A stretch of DNA of 64,000 nt from Dehalococcoidia bacterium. Its GTDB lineage: Bacteria; Chloroflexota; Dehalococcoidia; DSTF01; JACRBR01. Below the pieces are notes generated by a model. The model worked only from the letters and a program-made list of their open reading frames with translations. It did no database searches and was not told the DNA's origin. Positions 7,619 through 18,882 of this stretch are shown in pieces. The first letter of the stretch is position 1; every line of letters begins with the position of its first letter. The position numbers and the translations under genes were made by a program. The stretch is taken from contig JBBDXD010000022.1 of the NCBI GenBank assembly GCA_040902535.1, positions 68,104 to 132,103 on the forward strand. Direction: 5' to 3'.

Positions 7619-8260
7619 CTAGTCGCGCTTGCCGATCGTGGCCAGCACCTTGCCCTGGATCTCGACGTTGTCGGCGGAAGTGAAGATCGGCTTCATGGTG
7701 CTGTTCGCCGGCTGCAGGCGCACGCGGTCGCCCTCGCGGTAGAACTTCTTGAGCGTGGCCTCGTTCTCCTGCCGTAGCCAGGCTGCCACCATGTCGCCAT
7801 CGTCGCACGAACTTGTCTGCTCGAGGATGACGATGTCGCCGTCATTGACGAGCGCATCGATCATCGAGGTGCCGCGCACCCTCAGTGCGAAGACGTGCTC
7901 CTTGCCTTTCGTGAGATCTTCGGTCGCGTCGAAGACGGTGTCATAGTCGATCTGCTGCCAGGTGTCCGATGTCGGCACCGGGATCGGTTGTCCGGCGGCG
8001 ATCGTGCCGATGATGGGCACCGGCACCGTGCGCGGACGCCGCGAGCCGCGGTCGAGCAGTTCGATGGCGCGGGAGACCTCGCGGTCGCGGCGGATGAAGC
8101 CCATCCGTTCGAGCGCCTTCAGGTTGTAGTCGACCACCGACGTGGAGCTGATGTCGCATCCGACCTGGATATCGCGGATGCTCGGCGGGTAATCATGCTC
8201 GTCGATGAACCGCCGCATGAACTCAAGGATGCCCTGCTGCTTGGCAGAGAGACCCTTCAT
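7619..8260 (-). CDS. lexA: LexA repressor (SOS response regulator)
   Basis: A 213-residue LexA: an N-terminal winged helix (residues 1-65, LSAKQQGILEFM and IQVGCDISSTSVVDYNL) binds SOS boxes and a C-terminal S24 peptidase domain cleaves itself when RecA filaments form. The scissile Ala-Gly is in GTIAAGQP, the catalytic serine in RGTSMIDALVNDGD and the lysine in EATLKKF. ATG 8260 follows GGGAGGAG at good spacing and matches family starts. An SOS-like box identical in its left half to those of the radical SAM gene lies in the promoter region, as expected for autoregulation. Confidence 0.93.
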   Translation of the reverse strand: MKGLSAKQQGILEFMRRFIDEHDYPPSIRDIQVGCDISSTSVVDYNLKALERMGFIRRDREVSRAIELLDRGSRRPRTVPVPIIGTIAAGQPIPVPTSDTWQQIDYDTVFDATEDLTKGKEHVFALRVRGTSMIDALVNDGDIVILEQTSSCDDGDMVAAWLRQENEATLKKFYREGDRVRLQPANSTMKPIFTSADNVEIQGKVLATIGKRD

Positions 8261-8307
8261 GTAGCTCCTCCCGTTGCCGGTGATCATAATTCGGCAACCA
8301 TCTGTTT

Positions 8308-8323
8308 CAAACGCCTGTTCTAG
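8308..8323 (-). promoter_or_regulatory. LexA (SOS) box candidate in the lexA promoter
   Basis: Read on the minus strand it is CTAGAACAGGCGTTTG. It matches the radical SAM boxes at CTAGAACA and, for box 1, also at GTTTG. It lies just downstream of the lexA -10 element and 48 nt upstream of the lexA start codon. Confidence 0.65.
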
Positions 8324-8329
8324 CTGGCA

Positions 8330-8359
8330 AATGTACGTGAGGTGGAACATCCTTGTCAA
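8330..8359 (-). promoter_or_regulatory. lexA promoter
   Basis: On the minus strand TTGACA (8359-8354) is followed after 18 bp by TACATT (8335-8330). A degenerate second box-like sequence, GAACATCCTTGT (8345-8356 plus strand), lies inside this promoter about 35 bp from the main box, similar to the 37 bp spacing in the radical SAM promoter; it has two or more mismatches and is only suggestive. Confidence 0.6.
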
Positions 8360-8360
8360 G

Positions 8361-8640
8361 CTTTTGGTGGAAGGCTGCGCTCAAAGGAAGGGGCACCGGA
8401 GGCTGGAGGTAGAGGATGGACGACGGCGATACGCGTAGACGCAGCGGCAAAAGCGGAAGCCCTCCGACGGCCGCTGGAAGAAGAAGCGCTGGAGGGTGAG
8501 GCGCGGGCAGACGGCGTTACGCGCGCAAGGGCAGGGCGGAAGCGTCCATAACCGCTTCAGAGATTAGCGCGCGAGGTCTTTCGGGATTTCCAGCATCCAG
8601 CCTCCAGCTTCCAGTGCCCGGACCGCGAGCGGGTGGCGGC
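8361..8640. other. Intergenic stretch without a supported gene
   Basis: Short plus-strand ORFs occur (for example one from ATG 8416 behind GGAGGTAGAGG, 27 codons) but none has protein-like conservation I can recognise. The stretch separates the divergent lexA and rpsL promoters. Confidence 0.4.
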
Positions 8641-8652
8641 TACGTCGCAACC

Positions 8653-8682
8653 TTGACACTCCAAATCGGGCGTTGATAGTAT
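8653..8682 (+). promoter_or_regulatory. Promoter of the ribosomal superoperon
   Basis: TTGACA (8653-8658) and TAGTAT (8677-8682) are separated by 18 bp. A leader of about 215 nt precedes rpsL and includes a small hairpin AAGGC/GCCTT with trailing TT (about 8824-8842), a possible attenuation element. Confidence 0.65.
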
Positions 8683-8905
8683 TCGGCGTTGCGTCCGAAG
8701 CAGACGCAGATTCACCGCGCCAGCTCACACAGGTCGGAAGACCCCAAAGTGACAACGGCCGGCACATAGTGGTCGCGGATCCGCCGTGGCGGACGGAGCG
8801 GCTACGCCGGACTGGCTCAGCAATAAGGCTTCGCGGCCTTTTGTGTGCCCTGAAGCAGAGCACGCCGGGCCGCTGGCTGACAGAAGTAGAAACGCAGGTA
8901 TCACG

Positions 8906-9316
8906 GTGCCGACGATTAACCAGCTCGTGCGCAAGGGTCGCAAGAAGTCGACCAAGAAGACCAAGGCGCCCGCGCTTCGCTTTACCTATAACTCGCTGAA
9001 GAACCGCACCGTGCGCGGCAAGGGCTCGCCGCAGAAGCGCGGCGTCTGCACGCAGGTCCGCACGATGACGCCCAAGAAGCCGAACTCGGCGCTGCGGAAG
9101 ATCGCCCGCGTGCGCCTCACGAATCACATCGAAGTGACCGCGTACATTCCGGGCGAGGGCCACTCGCTGCAGGAACACTCGGTGGTGCTGATCCGCGGCG
9201 GGCGCGTGAAGGATCTGCCTGGCGTGCGCTATCACATCATCCGCGGCGCCCTCGATGCGCAGGGCGTAGCGAATCGCAAGCGCGGCCGCAGCAAGTACGG
9301 CACCAGGAAGGCGTAG
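8906..9316 (+). CDS. rpsL: 30S ribosomal protein S12
   Basis: A 136-residue S12, part of the decoding centre of the small subunit. The start is GTG 8906, giving the conserved [12 protein letters not shown]; upstream in-frame codons are not S12-like. Hallmarks include [11 protein letters not shown], the [10 protein letters not shown] loop (site of streptomycin-resistance mutations) and [15 protein letters not shown]. First gene of the superoperon, 12 bp before rpsG. Confidence 0.96.
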   Translation: MPTINQLVRKGRKKSTKKTKAPALRFTYNSLKNRTVRGKGSPQKRGVCTQVRTMTPKKPNSALRKIARVRLTNHIEVTAYIPGEGHSLQEHSVVLIRGGRVKDLPGVRYHIIRGALDAQGVANRKRGRSKYGTRKA

Positions 9317-9328
9317 GCGGAGAGACAG

Positions 9329-9799
9329 ATGCCGAGACGAGCGAAAGTCCCGAAGCGCGAGATCCTTCCTGACATGAAGTACGGCAGCCGCACCATCACC
9401 ATGTTCGTCAACAAGGTCATGGAGCGCGGCAAGAAGAGTACCGCCGAACGCATCATGTACGACGCGCTCGAGCGGATCGAACAATCGACGCGGCGCAATC
9501 CGATGGACACGTTCGATGCCGCGCTTCGCAACGCGACGCCGACCATCGAAGTGAAGCCGCGACGCGTGGGCGGCGCCACGTACCAGGTGCCGGTGGATAT
9601 CCGCGCGGAACGTCGCATGGCGCTCGCGATCCGCTGGCTTCTGCGCTCGGCGCGTTCCCGAGGCGGCCGCTCGATGGCGGAACGCCTGGCCGCCGAGTTG
9701 ATGGACGCCGCGCAAGGGCAGGGCGCCACGATTAAGAAGAAGGACGATACCCACCGCATGGCGGAGGCGAACCGTGCCTTCGTGCACTATCGGTGGTAG
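9329..9799 (+). CDS. rpsG: 30S ribosomal protein S7
   Basis: A 156-residue S7, the primary 16S rRNA binder that organises the small-subunit head. Full normal length, with [15 protein letters not shown] at the N-terminus, the [12 protein letters not shown] segment and the [14 protein letters not shown]-terminus typical of the family. Second gene of the str cluster. Confidence 0.96.
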   Translation: MPRRAKVPKREILPDMKYGSRTITMFVNKVMERGKKSTAERIMYDALERIEQSTRRNPMDTFDAALRNATPTIEVKPRRVGGATYQVPVDIRAERRMALAIRWLLRSARSRGGRSMAERLAAELMDAAQGQGATIKKKDDTHRMAEANRAFVHYRW

Positions 9800-9830
9800 G
9801 CGAGTACTGATCCGCTCTCGAAGCGGACAC

Positions 9831-9860
9831 GCCGCCGGAGACGGGACCGTCACCGGCGGC
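9831..9860 (+). other. Stable hairpin in the rpsG-fusA gap
   Basis: GCCGCCGG (9831-9838) pairs with CCGGCGGC (9853-9860), and inside it ACGG pairs with CCGT, forming a long stem with a tiny loop. There is no T tract. In other bacteria intercistronic structures of the str operon bind S7 for feedback control; whether this one does is unknown. Confidence 0.45.
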
Positions 9861-9931
9861 AAACTTTGCCAGCCAGATCGCCGCGCACGCACCGGGCGCG
9901 ACAAAACGGCTGGAGTAGCTAACGGCAGGAC

Positions 9932-12031
<2,100 letters not shown>

Positions 12032-12052
12032 CCGCGAAGAAAGCAGACGACG

Positions 12053-12361
12053 ATGGCAAGGCAGAAGATCCGGATCAGGCTCAAGGCGTACGACCACCGT
12101 ATTCTCGATCAGTCGGCGGAGCAGATCGTCGAAGCCGCCGAACGGACGGGCGCGGCGGTCGCCGGGCCCATCCCGCTGCCGACGGAGATCAAGAAGTACT
12201 GCGTGATCCGGTCGCCATTCATCGACAAGGACTCGCAGGAGCAGTTCGAGATGCGCACGCACAAGCGGCTCATCGACATCCTCGAACCGACGTCGAAGAC
12301 GGTGGACACGCTGATGCGCCTCCAATTGCCGTCGGGCGTCGATATCGAGATCAAGCTGTAG
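12053..12361 (+). CDS. rpsJ: 30S ribosomal protein S10
   Basis: A 102-residue S10 (also the transcription antitermination factor NusE in other bacteria). It starts [15 protein letters not shown] and includes [11 protein letters not shown] and the [10 protein letters not shown] loop contacting 16S rRNA. First gene of the S10 cluster, directly after fusA. Confidence 0.96.
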   Translation: MARQKIRIRLKAYDHRILDQSAEQIVEAAERTGAAVAGPIPLPTEIKKYCVIRSPFIDKDSQEQFEMRTHKRLIDILEPTSKTVDTLMRLQLPSGVDIEIKL

Positions 12362-12370
12362 GGGACTGAG

Positions 12371-13009
12371 ATGCCGCTCGAGGGAGTGCTCGGACGCAAG
12401 CTGGGAATGACCCAGATCTTCGATGACAAGGGGACCGTACACGCGGTCACCGTCGTCGAAGCGGGGCCGATGGTCGTCACGCAGGTGAAGTCGCCCGAGA
12501 AGGACGGCTACGCGGCGATCCAGGTCGGATACGGCGAACGCAAGCGCAGCAACAAGCCTATGCGCGGCCACTTCAAAAAGCTCGGCGACTTCCGCCTGCT
12601 GCGCGAGTTCCGCGTGAAGGGCGACGGCGACTACAGCGTCGGCGACAAGCTAGGCATCGAGTTGTTCGACGAAGGCGACTACGTCGACGTGACCGGCGTA
12701 TCGCGCGGCCGCGGGTTCGCGGGCGGCGTGCGCAGGTGGGGCTTCCACGGCGGACCGAAGACGCACGGTCAGTCGGACCGTCACCGCGCGCCTGGTTCGA
12801 TCGGCGCCGGCACGACGCCGGGGCGCGTCTACAAGGGCCAGAAGATGGCCACGCACATGGGCGCGGCGCAGGTGACCGTGCGTAACGTCCGGATCGTCGC
12901 GAAGGACGAAACGAAGGGGCTGCTGCTCATCGAGGGGCCGGTGCCGGGCGCGACGAACGCGACCGTGACCGTGAAGCACACGACGAAGCACAGCACGGCA
13001 AAGAAGTAG
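12371..13009 (+). CDS. rplC: 50S ribosomal protein L3
   Basis: A 212-residue L3, an early-assembly 23S rRNA binder near the peptidyl-transferase centre. Recognised by the GRKLGMTQIFDDKG start and the internal RGFAGGVRRWGFHGGPKTHGQS segment that reaches the catalytic centre. Normal length. Confidence 0.96.
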   Translation: MPLEGVLGRKLGMTQIFDDKGTVHAVTVVEAGPMVVTQVKSPEKDGYAAIQVGYGERKRSNKPMRGHFKKLGDFRLLREFRVKGDGDYSVGDKLGIELFDEGDYVDVTGVSRGRGFAGGVRRWGFHGGPKTHGQSDRHRAPGSIGAGTTPGRVYKGQKMATHMGAAQVTVRNVRIVAKDETKGLLLIEGPVPGATNATVTVKHTTKHSTAKK

Positions 13010-13013
13010 AGCG

Positions 13014-13676
13014 ATGAAACTTCCAGTACACGACGCCGCCGGTAAAGAAGTCGAATCGATCGAGGTCGACGACGCGGTGTTCGGCATTGAGCCGAATGGG
13101 CCCGTCGTACACCAGGCGTTCGTCGCGACGATGGCGAACCGGCGCGCGGGCACCGCATCGACGAAGACGCGAAGCGAGGTGCAGGGCTCGACGGCGAAGA
13201 TCAGGCGCCAGAAGGGCACGGGGCGCTCGCGCCAGGGCTCGATCCGGGCGCCGCACCACCGCCATGGCGGCATCGTCTTCGGGCCGAAGCCGCGTGAATA
13301 CGACAAGGCGCTGCCGAAGCGCATGCGGCGGCTGGCGATTCGATCCGTGCTCTCCGCGAAGGCGGCCGATGGCTCGCTCCGCGTCGTCAGCGACCTCGGC
13401 GTGACGTCGCCGAGCACGAAGGTCATGGCGGCGGCGCTGCAGGCGCTTGGCTTCGACCGCTCGGTGCTCGTCGTGACGGGTGAGACCGATGCGGCGGTGA
13501 AGGCGAGCGCGCACAACCTGCAAAACGTGACGCTGCTGCCGGCTGCGTATTTGAACGTCGGCGACCTGCTTTCGAGCCAGGGACTGCTGATGACGGTCGA
13601 TGCCGTGCGCAATGCGGAAGCGCTCTGGGGCGGCGAACGCGCGACGAAGCGCTTCACGGCGAAGGCGGAGGCGTAA
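13014..13676 (+). CDS. rplD: 50S ribosomal protein L4
   Basis: A 220-residue L4, lining the peptide exit tunnel. The characteristic loop has RRQKGTGRSRQGSIRAPHHRHGG and GPKPREYDKALPKRMRRLA; the C-terminal alpha/beta domain follows. In E. coli L4 represses its own operon; no equivalent site was identified here. Confidence 0.95.
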   Translation: MKLPVHDAAGKEVESIEVDDAVFGIEPNGPVVHQAFVATMANRRAGTASTKTRSEVQGSTAKIRRQKGTGRSRQGSIRAPHHRHGGIVFGPKPREYDKALPKRMRRLAIRSVLSAKAADGSLRVVSDLGVTSPSTKVMAAALQALGFDRSVLVVTGETDAAVKASAHNLQNVTLLPAAYLNVGDLLSSQGLLMTVDAVRNAEALWGGERATKRFTAKAEA

Positions 13677-13678
13677 GC

Positions 13679-13975
13679 ATGCCAAAGCAACTCAACGCGT
13701 TCGGCATCATCATGCGGCCGCTGATCACAGAGAAGGCGCAGGTCATGACGGCGCAGAACAAGTACGCGTTCGAAGTCGACAAGCGCGCGAACAAGATGCA
13801 GATCAAGGACGCCGTCGAGACCGCGTTCAACGTGCGCGTCGAGAACGTGAACACGATGACCATGAAGGGCAAGTACAAGCGCTACGGCCGCATGATGTCG
13901 AAGCTGCCCGACTGGAAGAAAGCCGTCGTAACGCTCGCACCGGGCGAGAAGATCGAACTCTTTGAAGGCGTATAA
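13679..13975 (+). CDS. rplW: 50S ribosomal protein L23
   Basis: A 98-residue L23 at the tunnel exit, docking site for trigger factor and SRP. It carries [12 protein letters not shown] near the N-terminus and the [16 protein letters not shown] segment. Normal length and position between rplD and rplB. Confidence 0.95.
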   Translation: MPKQLNAFGIIMRPLITEKAQVMTAQNKYAFEVDKRANKMQIKDAVETAFNVRVENVNTMTMKGKYKRYGRMMSKLPDWKKAVVTLAPGEKIELFEGV

Positions 13976-13977
13976 CC

Positions 13978-14805
13978 ATGGCGATTAAGCAATTCAAGCC
14001 AACATCTCCGGGCCGTCGCGGCATGTCGGGCTTCACCTTCGACGAGATCACGAAGAAGAAGCCCGAGAAGTCGCTGCTCGCCACGCGCAAGAAGATGTCG
14101 GGGCGCAACGCGCAGGGTCGCATTACGGTGCGCCACCGTGGCGGCGGCTCCAAGCGCCGTATCCGTATCGTCGACTTCAAGCGCGACAAGATCGGCGTTC
14201 CCGGCAGGGTGGCGTCGATCGAGTACGACCCCGGTCGCACCGCGCGCATCGCGCTCATCAACTATCGGGACGGTGAGAAGCGTTACATCATCTCGCCGCT
14301 GGGGCTGAAGGTCGGCGACATGATTCAGTCTGGCCCCGAAGCCGAGGTGAAGACCGGCAATACGCTGCCGCTGCAGAACATGCCGAACGGCACGGTCATC
14401 CACAACATCGAGCTGACGCCGGGGCGCGGCGGCCAGATCGTGCGCAGCGCCGGCGGCTCGGCGCAGCTCATGGCCAAAGAGGGCGACTACACGCTCTTGC
14501 GCCTTCCCAGCGGCGAAATGCGGCGCGTGCTGTCGCGCTGCATGGCGACCGTCGGGCAGGTCAGCAACCCGGAGAACAGCCTGATCAAGCTCGGCAAGGC
14601 CGGCCGCACGCGTCACCGCCGCCGCCGGCCGCAGGTGCGCGGCTCGGTGATGAATCCCGTTGACCACCCGCACGGCGGTGGCGAGGGCAAGGCGCCGATC
14701 GGCCTCCCCGGCCCGAAGTCGCCGTGGGGCAAGCCGACCCTGGGCAAGCGCACGCGCATGAAGAAGCCCTCGGACAAGTTCATCGTGCGGCGGAGAGGGA
14801 AGTAA
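13978..14805 (+). CDS. rplB: 50S ribosomal protein L2
   Basis: A 275-residue L2, needed for subunit association and peptidyl transfer. Family hallmarks: [22 protein letters not shown], and the C-terminal [15 protein letters not shown] containing the essential histidine. Full length. Confidence 0.97.
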   Translation: MAIKQFKPTSPGRRGMSGFTFDEITKKKPEKSLLATRKKMSGRNAQGRITVRHRGGGSKRRIRIVDFKRDKIGVPGRVASIEYDPGRTARIALINYRDGEKRYIISPLGLKVGDMIQSGPEAEVKTGNTLPLQNMPNGTVIHNIELTPGRGGQIVRSAGGSAQLMAKEGDYTLLRLPSGEMRRVLSRCMATVGQVSNPENSLIKLGKAGRTRHRRRRPQVRGSVMNPVDHPHGGGEGKAPIGLPGPKSPWGKPTLGKRTRMKKPSDKFIVRRRGK

Positions 14806-14808
14806 GCC

Positions 14809-15093
14809 ATGTCCCGATCGCTCAAGAAGGGTCCGTTCATCGACCCGAAGCTGCTCAAGAAAGTCGAAGAAGTGCGCCGCACGAGCGCGCGCACGGTGAT
14901 CCGCACGTGGTCACGCGCCTCGACGATCATGCCGGAGATGGTCGGGATGACGATCGGCGTACACGACGGGCGGCGGCACGTGCCGATCTTCGTCTCGGAG
15001 AACATGGTCGGGCACAAGCTGGGCGAGTTCGCGCCGACGCGGACGTTCCGCGGTCACACGAGCAAGTCCGAGAAGACGACGGCGAGGCGGTAG
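14809..15093 (+). CDS. rpsS: 30S ribosomal protein S19
   Basis: A 94-residue S19 of the small-subunit head. It shows [11 protein letters not shown] at the start, the VRTWSRAS-type segment ([10 protein letters not shown]) and [16 protein letters not shown] near the end, all typical. Follows rplB after 3 bp. Confidence 0.96.
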   Translation: MSRSLKKGPFIDPKLLKKVEEVRRTSARTVIRTWSRASTIMPEMVGMTIGVHDGRRHVPIFVSENMVGHKLGEFAPTRTFRGHTSKSEKTTARR

Positions 15094-15096
15094 GCA

Positions 15097-15429
15097 GTGG
15101 AAGTCAGCGCAACCGCCAAGTATCTGCCGGTGTCGGCGCGCAAGGTCCGCCTCGTGCTGGACCAGTTGCCGGGCAAGCGCATCGAGGAAGCGATGGTGAT
15201 GTTGCGCTTCCTGCCGACGCCGCACGCACGCCTTGTCGAGAAGGTTGTGAAGTCGGCGGCGGCGAACGCAGAGAACAACTACGCGCTGGATACGGGCGAG
15301 TTGCGCATCAAGCGCGCCTACGCGGGCGAAGGTCGCACGCTGAAGCGCTTCAAGGCAAAGGCGCGTGGTCGCGTCGCGCCGATCCTCCGCCGCACGAGTC
15401 ACGTGACGGTGGTCGTGGAGGAGGGATAG
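15097..15429 (+). CDS. rplV: 50S ribosomal protein L22
   Basis: A 110-residue L22, whose extended hairpin lines the exit tunnel. GTG start giving MEVSATAKYLPVSARKVRLV; the C-terminal GRVAPILRRTSHVTVVVEE matches the family (site of macrolide-resistance changes). Normal length. Confidence 0.95.
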   Translation: MEVSATAKYLPVSARKVRLVLDQLPGKRIEEAMVMLRFLPTPHARLVEKVVKSAAANAENNYALDTGELRIKRAYAGEGRTLKRFKAKARGRVAPILRRTSHVTVVVEEG

Positions 15430-15430
15430 G

Positions 15431-16195
15431 TTGGGTCACAAAGTACATCCGACGGGGTTCCGGCTCGGCGTCATTTATGACTGGCAGAGCAAGTGGTACG
15501 CCGGCAAGAACTACAAGGACCACCTGCACGAGGATTTCGGGATCCGCAAGCGGATCATGAACAACCCGGATGCGGGCATCTCGCGCGTGGAGATCGATCG
15601 CAACGCGAACCAGTTGACCGTGACGATCCACACCGCCAAGCCCGGCATCGTGATCGGGCGGAGCGGCGCGAACGTCGACCTGCTGCGCACGGACCTCGAG
15701 AAGCAGACGGGCCGCAAGGTGCGCGTCAACATCAACGAGATACGCACGCCGGAACTGGATTCGTATCTCGTCGCCCGCAGCATCGCCGAGCAACTGCAGC
15801 GGCGCGTCGCGTTCCGGCGCGCGATCAAGCAGGCGGTGCAGCGCACGATGGGTCGCGGTGCCAAGGGCATCAAGGTGATGGTCGGCGGACGCCTGGGCGG
15901 ATCCGAGATGTCGCGTCGTGAGACGGAAAAGCAGGGGCGCATTCCACTCCACACGTTGCGGGCTGACATCGACTTTGGCATCGCGGAAGCGCACACGACG
16001 TTTGGCCGCATCGGCGTCAAGGTGTGGATCTACAAGGGCGACATCATGCCGGAGCCGAAGCAGATGCCGCGCGAAGGAAGTCGCGCGAACCGCGTCACCG
16101 AAGAGTCGATCGTGGCGCCGACGGCACAGGCCGCCGACACGGCGACGGCATCGGCGCCTGCGGTGGGGTCGCCGTCAGAAGGTGCGGGCGAGTAA
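15431..16195 (+). CDS. rpsC: 30S ribosomal protein S3 with C-terminal tail
   Basis: A 254-residue S3, part of the mRNA entry channel. TTG start (15431) gives MGHKVHPTGFRLG. The type II KH domain shows IVIGRSGANVDLLR and the C-terminal domain MVGGRLGGSEMSRRE and GIKVWIYKGD. After about residue 215 there is a low-complexity Ala/Thr/Ser tail (about 40 residues) beyond the family core. Translation from TTG is supported by the family N-terminus and a GAGG site. Confidence 0.95.
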   Translation: MGHKVHPTGFRLGVIYDWQSKWYAGKNYKDHLHEDFGIRKRIMNNPDAGISRVEIDRNANQLTVTIHTAKPGIVIGRSGANVDLLRTDLEKQTGRKVRVNINEIRTPELDSYLVARSIAEQLQRRVAFRRAIKQAVQRTMGRGAKGIKVMVGGRLGGSEMSRRETEKQGRIPLHTLRADIDFGIAEAHTTFGRIGVKVWIYKGDIMPEPKQMPREGSRANRVTEESIVAPTAQAADTATASAPAVGSPSEGAGE

Positions 16196-16201
16196 CGAGA
16201 G

Positions 16202-16621
16202 ATGCTGCAACCAAAGCGCACGAAATTTCGAAAGCAGCACCGCGGCCGTCGCCGGGGGCAGGCGAACAGCGGCAACCAGGTGAGCTTCGGAGAGTTCGGC
16301 CTGCAGGCGTTGGGCGCCGCCTGGATCGATAGCCGCCAGATCGAGGCGGCGCGTCGCGCGATCACGCACGAACTGAAGCGCGGCGGCAAGGTGTGGATCC
16401 GCATCTTCCCGGATAAGCCGGTGACATCGAAGCCGGCGGAGACGCGGATGGGAAGCGGCAAGGGCGCGCCGGACCACTGGGTGGCCGTCGTCAAGCCGGG
16501 ACGCATGCTGTTTGAGGTCGCCGGTGTGAAGGAAGACCTGGCGCGCGAGGCGCTCCGCCTGGCATCGCACAAACTGCCGATCCAGACGCGCACGGTGATC
16601 AGAGAACACGAGGGTATGTAG
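16202..16621 (+). CDS. rplP: 50S ribosomal protein L16
   Basis: A 139-residue L16, organising the A-site of the large subunit. Starts [16 protein letters not shown]; includes [11 protein letters not shown] and [20 protein letters not shown], the conserved catalytic-loop region whose arginine is hydroxylated in some bacteria. Normal length. Confidence 0.96.
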   Translation: MLQPKRTKFRKQHRGRRRGQANSGNQVSFGEFGLQALGAAWIDSRQIEAARRAITHELKRGGKVWIRIFPDKPVTSKPAETRMGSGKGAPDHWVAVVKPGRMLFEVAGVKEDLAREALRLASHKLPIQTRTVIREHEGM

Positions 16622-16864
16622 ATGGCGGGGCGCAAGAAGAAGGAACGCGCTGACGAGTTGAGAGGGATGTCCGACGACGACCTGGGAAAGGAACTCCAGG
16701 AGACGTACCGGCGGCTCTTCACGCTGCGGTTGCAACTGAGCACGCGGCAGAGCACCAACACGTCGGAGCGCGCGAAGGTCCAGCGCCAGATCGCCCGCAT
16801 CCGGACGCTCCAGCGAGAGCGCGAACTGGCCGCCGCGTACAGCGCGCTGGGGCAAGGAAGGTAG
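16622..16864 (+). CDS. rpmC: 50S ribosomal protein L29
   Basis: An 80-residue L29, a coiled-coil protein at the tunnel exit next to L23. It starts directly at the rplP stop, has a basic N-terminal extension (AGRKKKERADE), the ELRGMSDDDLGKEL helix and the closing VQRQIARIRTLQRER. Slightly longer than average (about 65). Confidence 0.93.
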   Translation: MAGRKKKERADELRGMSDDDLGKELQETYRRLFTLRLQLSTRQSTNTSERAKVQRQIARIRTLQRERELAAAYSALGQGR

Positions 16865-16873
16865 CGAGACCAG

Positions 16874-17350
16874 ATGGGTTCGCAAGAAAAAGCTCAGGTC
16901 GGGACGGTGGTCTCGACAAAGATGGACAAGACGGTGGTGGTGCGCATCGACCGGCAGAAGCGACATCGCTTGTACGGGAAGACGCTTCGCACGACGCACA
17001 GGTACAAGGCGCACGACGAGAACAACGAGTGCAGCCTGGGCGACGTCGTCCGCATCTCGGAGACGCGTCCGCTGTCGAAGGAAAAGCGCTGGCGCGTGCT
17101 GGAAATCATCACCCGGGGTGACGTCGCCGACGTCGCGCCGCGCGATATCGGCGCGCGCATCATCGAGGAGACGCTCGAGGCGGCCGCGGCCGAAGAAGCG
17201 GCGCGCAAGGCGGCCGAGCCGCCGGCCGTGCAGGCAGCAGCAGCAGCGGAAGCGGAAGCGGAAGTGGAAGCAGAAGCCGAAGCAACGGCGTCCGAGGCGC
17301 CTGAGGTCGCCGAAGAAGAAGCGGCGGCCGGCGAGGAGTCGGAGTCGTGA
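16874..17350 (+). CDS. rpsQ: 30S ribosomal protein S17 with long acidic tail
   Basis: A 158-residue S17; usual length is about 85. The first 80 residues are a normal OB-fold S17 ([51 protein letters not shown]). The last 75 residues form a tail of alanine and glutamate repeats ([13 protein letters not shown]) with no rRNA-binding character. The reading frame through the tail is intact and ends in the GTGA overlap with rplN, so it is not a frameshift artefact. The acidic tail's role is unknown. Confidence 0.94.
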   Translation: MGSQEKAQVGTVVSTKMDKTVVVRIDRQKRHRLYGKTLRTTHRYKAHDENNECSLGDVVRISETRPLSKEKRWRVLEIITRGDVADVAPRDIGARIIEETLEAAAAEEAARKAAEPPAVQAAAAAEAEAEVEAEAEATASEAPEVAEEEAAAGEESES

Positions 17351-17715
17351 TCCAGCAGTACTCGCGCCTGAAGGTGGCGGACAACTCCGGAGCACGGCAG
17401 CTCATGTGCATCACCGTCCTCGGCGGCACGCGACGGCGTTACGCCTCGGTCGGCGACGTGATCGTCGCGTCGGTGAAGGCAGCGCAGCCGGGCGGCGGCG
17501 TGAAGAAGGGCGATGTCGTGCGGGCTGTCGTCGTGCGCGTCGCGAAGGCGTATGGCCGCCCCGACGGTTCGTACATACGCTTCGACGAGAACGCCGCGGT
17601 GGTGCTCTCCGATAAGCAGAACCCGCGTGGCACGCGCATCTTCGGCCCCGTGGCGCGCGAACTGCGCGACCGGAACTACATGAAGATCGTCTCCCTGGCG
17701 CCGGAGGTGGTGTGA
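17347..17715 (+). CDS. rplN: 50S ribosomal protein L14
   Basis: A 122-residue L14 at the subunit interface. GTG start overlapping the rpsQ stop; [17 protein letters not shown] and the [27 protein letters not shown] segment are diagnostic. Translational coupling to rpsQ is likely. Confidence 0.96.
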   Translation: MIQQYSRLKVADNSGARQLMCITVLGGTRRRYASVGDVIVASVKAAQPGGGVKKGDVVRAVVVRVAKAYGRPDGSYIRFDENAAVVLSDKQNPRGTRIFGPVARELRDRNYMKIVSLAPEVV

Positions 17716-17716
17716 C

Positions 17717-18070
17717 ATGAGGAAGATCAAACGAGATGACAACGTGCTGGTGCTCGCGGGCAGAGATCGTGGCAAGACCGGCATCGTGCGGCAAGTGTTC
17801 GGCGGCGGCGACCTGGTCAAGGTCAAGGGTCACCGCCCCAAGCTGACGCCCGATACGGTGATCGTCACCGGCATGAACATGGTGAAGCGGCACAAGCGCA
17901 CGCAGCCCGGCGTTACTCAGACAGGCATCGTCGAAAAGGAAATGCCGATGCCGATCTCCAAGGTGCAGCTCATCTGCAAGACATGCAACAAGGCGACACG
18001 CGTGGGCTTCGCCGTCCGCGGCGACGGCAAGCATCGCGTATGCCGCAAGTGCGGACAGGACATCGACTGA
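17717..18070 (+). CDS. rplX: 50S ribosomal protein L24
   Basis: A 117-residue L24, an assembly initiator. KOW motif in [18 protein letters not shown], then [10 protein letters not shown]. The C-terminus has two CxxC-type pairs ([11 protein letters not shown] and [10 protein letters not shown]), a zinc-ribbon form seen in many lineages. Ends at the start of rplE. Confidence 0.95.
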   Translation: MRKIKRDDNVLVLAGRDRGKTGIVRQVFGGGDLVKVKGHRPKLTPDTVIVTGMNMVKRHKRTQPGVTQTGIVEKEMPMPISKVQLICKTCNKATRVGFAVRGDGKHRVCRKCGQDID

Positions 18071-18621
18071 TGGCGCCGAGACTCAAGGAACGCTACAAGG
18101 CCGAGATCGTGCCGGAGCTCATGAACGAGTTCAACTACGGCAACGTCATGCAGGTGCCGCGTGTCGACAAAGTGACCGTGAACATCGGCCTCGGCGAGGC
18201 GAAGGACAACGCGCGCGCGGTCGAGACGGCGACGGCCGACATCGCCACGATCACCGGCCAAAAGCCGGTCGTCACGCGAGCGAAGAAGGCCATCGCGAAC
18301 TTCAAGATCCGCGAGAACATGCCTATCGGCGTCGCGGTCACACTTCGCGGCGACCGCATGTACGAATTCATGGACCGCCTGCTGAACGCCGCGCTGCCAC
18401 GCATCCGCGACTTCCACGGCGTGCCGACGAAGGCGTTCGATGGCCGCGGCAACTTCAGCCTGGGTGTGCGCGAACAACTGATCTTCCCTGAGATCGACTA
18501 CGACAAGGTCGACCGGATCCGCGGCATGCAGGTGAACATTGTCACGACCGCGCGGACGGATGAGGAAGGTAAGCGGCTGCTCGAGCTCATGGGCATGCCA
18601 TTCTCGAAGGAGCGGAGCTAG
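18070..18621 (+). CDS. rplE: 50S ribosomal protein L5
   Basis: A 183-residue L5 that binds 5S rRNA and contacts tRNA in the P site. ATG 18070 overlaps the rplX stop. Typical segments: [27 protein letters not shown], and [22 protein letters not shown]. Confidence 0.96.
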   Translation: MAPRLKERYKAEIVPELMNEFNYGNVMQVPRVDKVTVNIGLGEAKDNARAVETATADIATITGQKPVVTRAKKAIANFKIRENMPIGVAVTLRGDRMYEFMDRLLNAALPRIRDFHGVPTKAFDGRGNFSLGVREQLIFPEIDYDKVDRIRGMQVNIVTTARTDEEGKRLLELMGMPFSKERS

Positions 18622-18623
18622 CC

Positions 18624-18809
18624 ATGGCGAAGATCTCCATGATCGTCAAGGCCAACCGCGAGCCGAAATACGAATCGCGGAAGAAGAACCGATGCAAACT
18701 CTGCGGCCGGCCGCGCGCGTTCATGCGGCAGTTCGCGTTGTGCCGCATCTGTTTCCGGCAGCACGCCCTCAAGGGACAACTGCCGGGCGTGAAGAAGTCG
18801 AGTTGGTAG
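18624..18809 (+). CDS. rpsN: 30S ribosomal protein S14 type Z
   Basis: A 61-residue zinc-binding S14. The CxxC...CxxC site is RCKLCGRP and LCRICFRQ; the C-terminus [11 protein letters not shown] is characteristic. Short zinc form, as in Gram-positives and Chloroflexota, rather than the 101-residue zinc-free form. Confidence 0.95.
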   Translation: MAKISMIVKANREPKYESRKKNRCKLCGRPRAFMRQFALCRICFRQHALKGQLPGVKKSSW

Positions 18810-18811
18810 TC

Positions 18812-18830
18812 GCCCGCCAAGGGCGGGCTT
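18812..18830 (+). other. Hairpin between rpsN and rpsH
   Basis: GCCCGCC (18812-18818) pairs with GGCGGGC (18822-18828), then only TT follows. It may reduce read-through or protect the upstream mRNA; the operon clearly continues beyond it. Confidence 0.45.
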
Positions 18831-18882
18831 CCCGAAGCTGGCGGCGCGGCCAGAGCGCGGGAGCAATAAGGAGGCGGAAGCC

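Noticed and set aside
8416-8499. Short ORF from ATG 8416 behind GGAGGTAGAGG
   Set aside because: Only 27 codons of low-complexity Gly/Arg/Ser; possible but not supportable without homologues.
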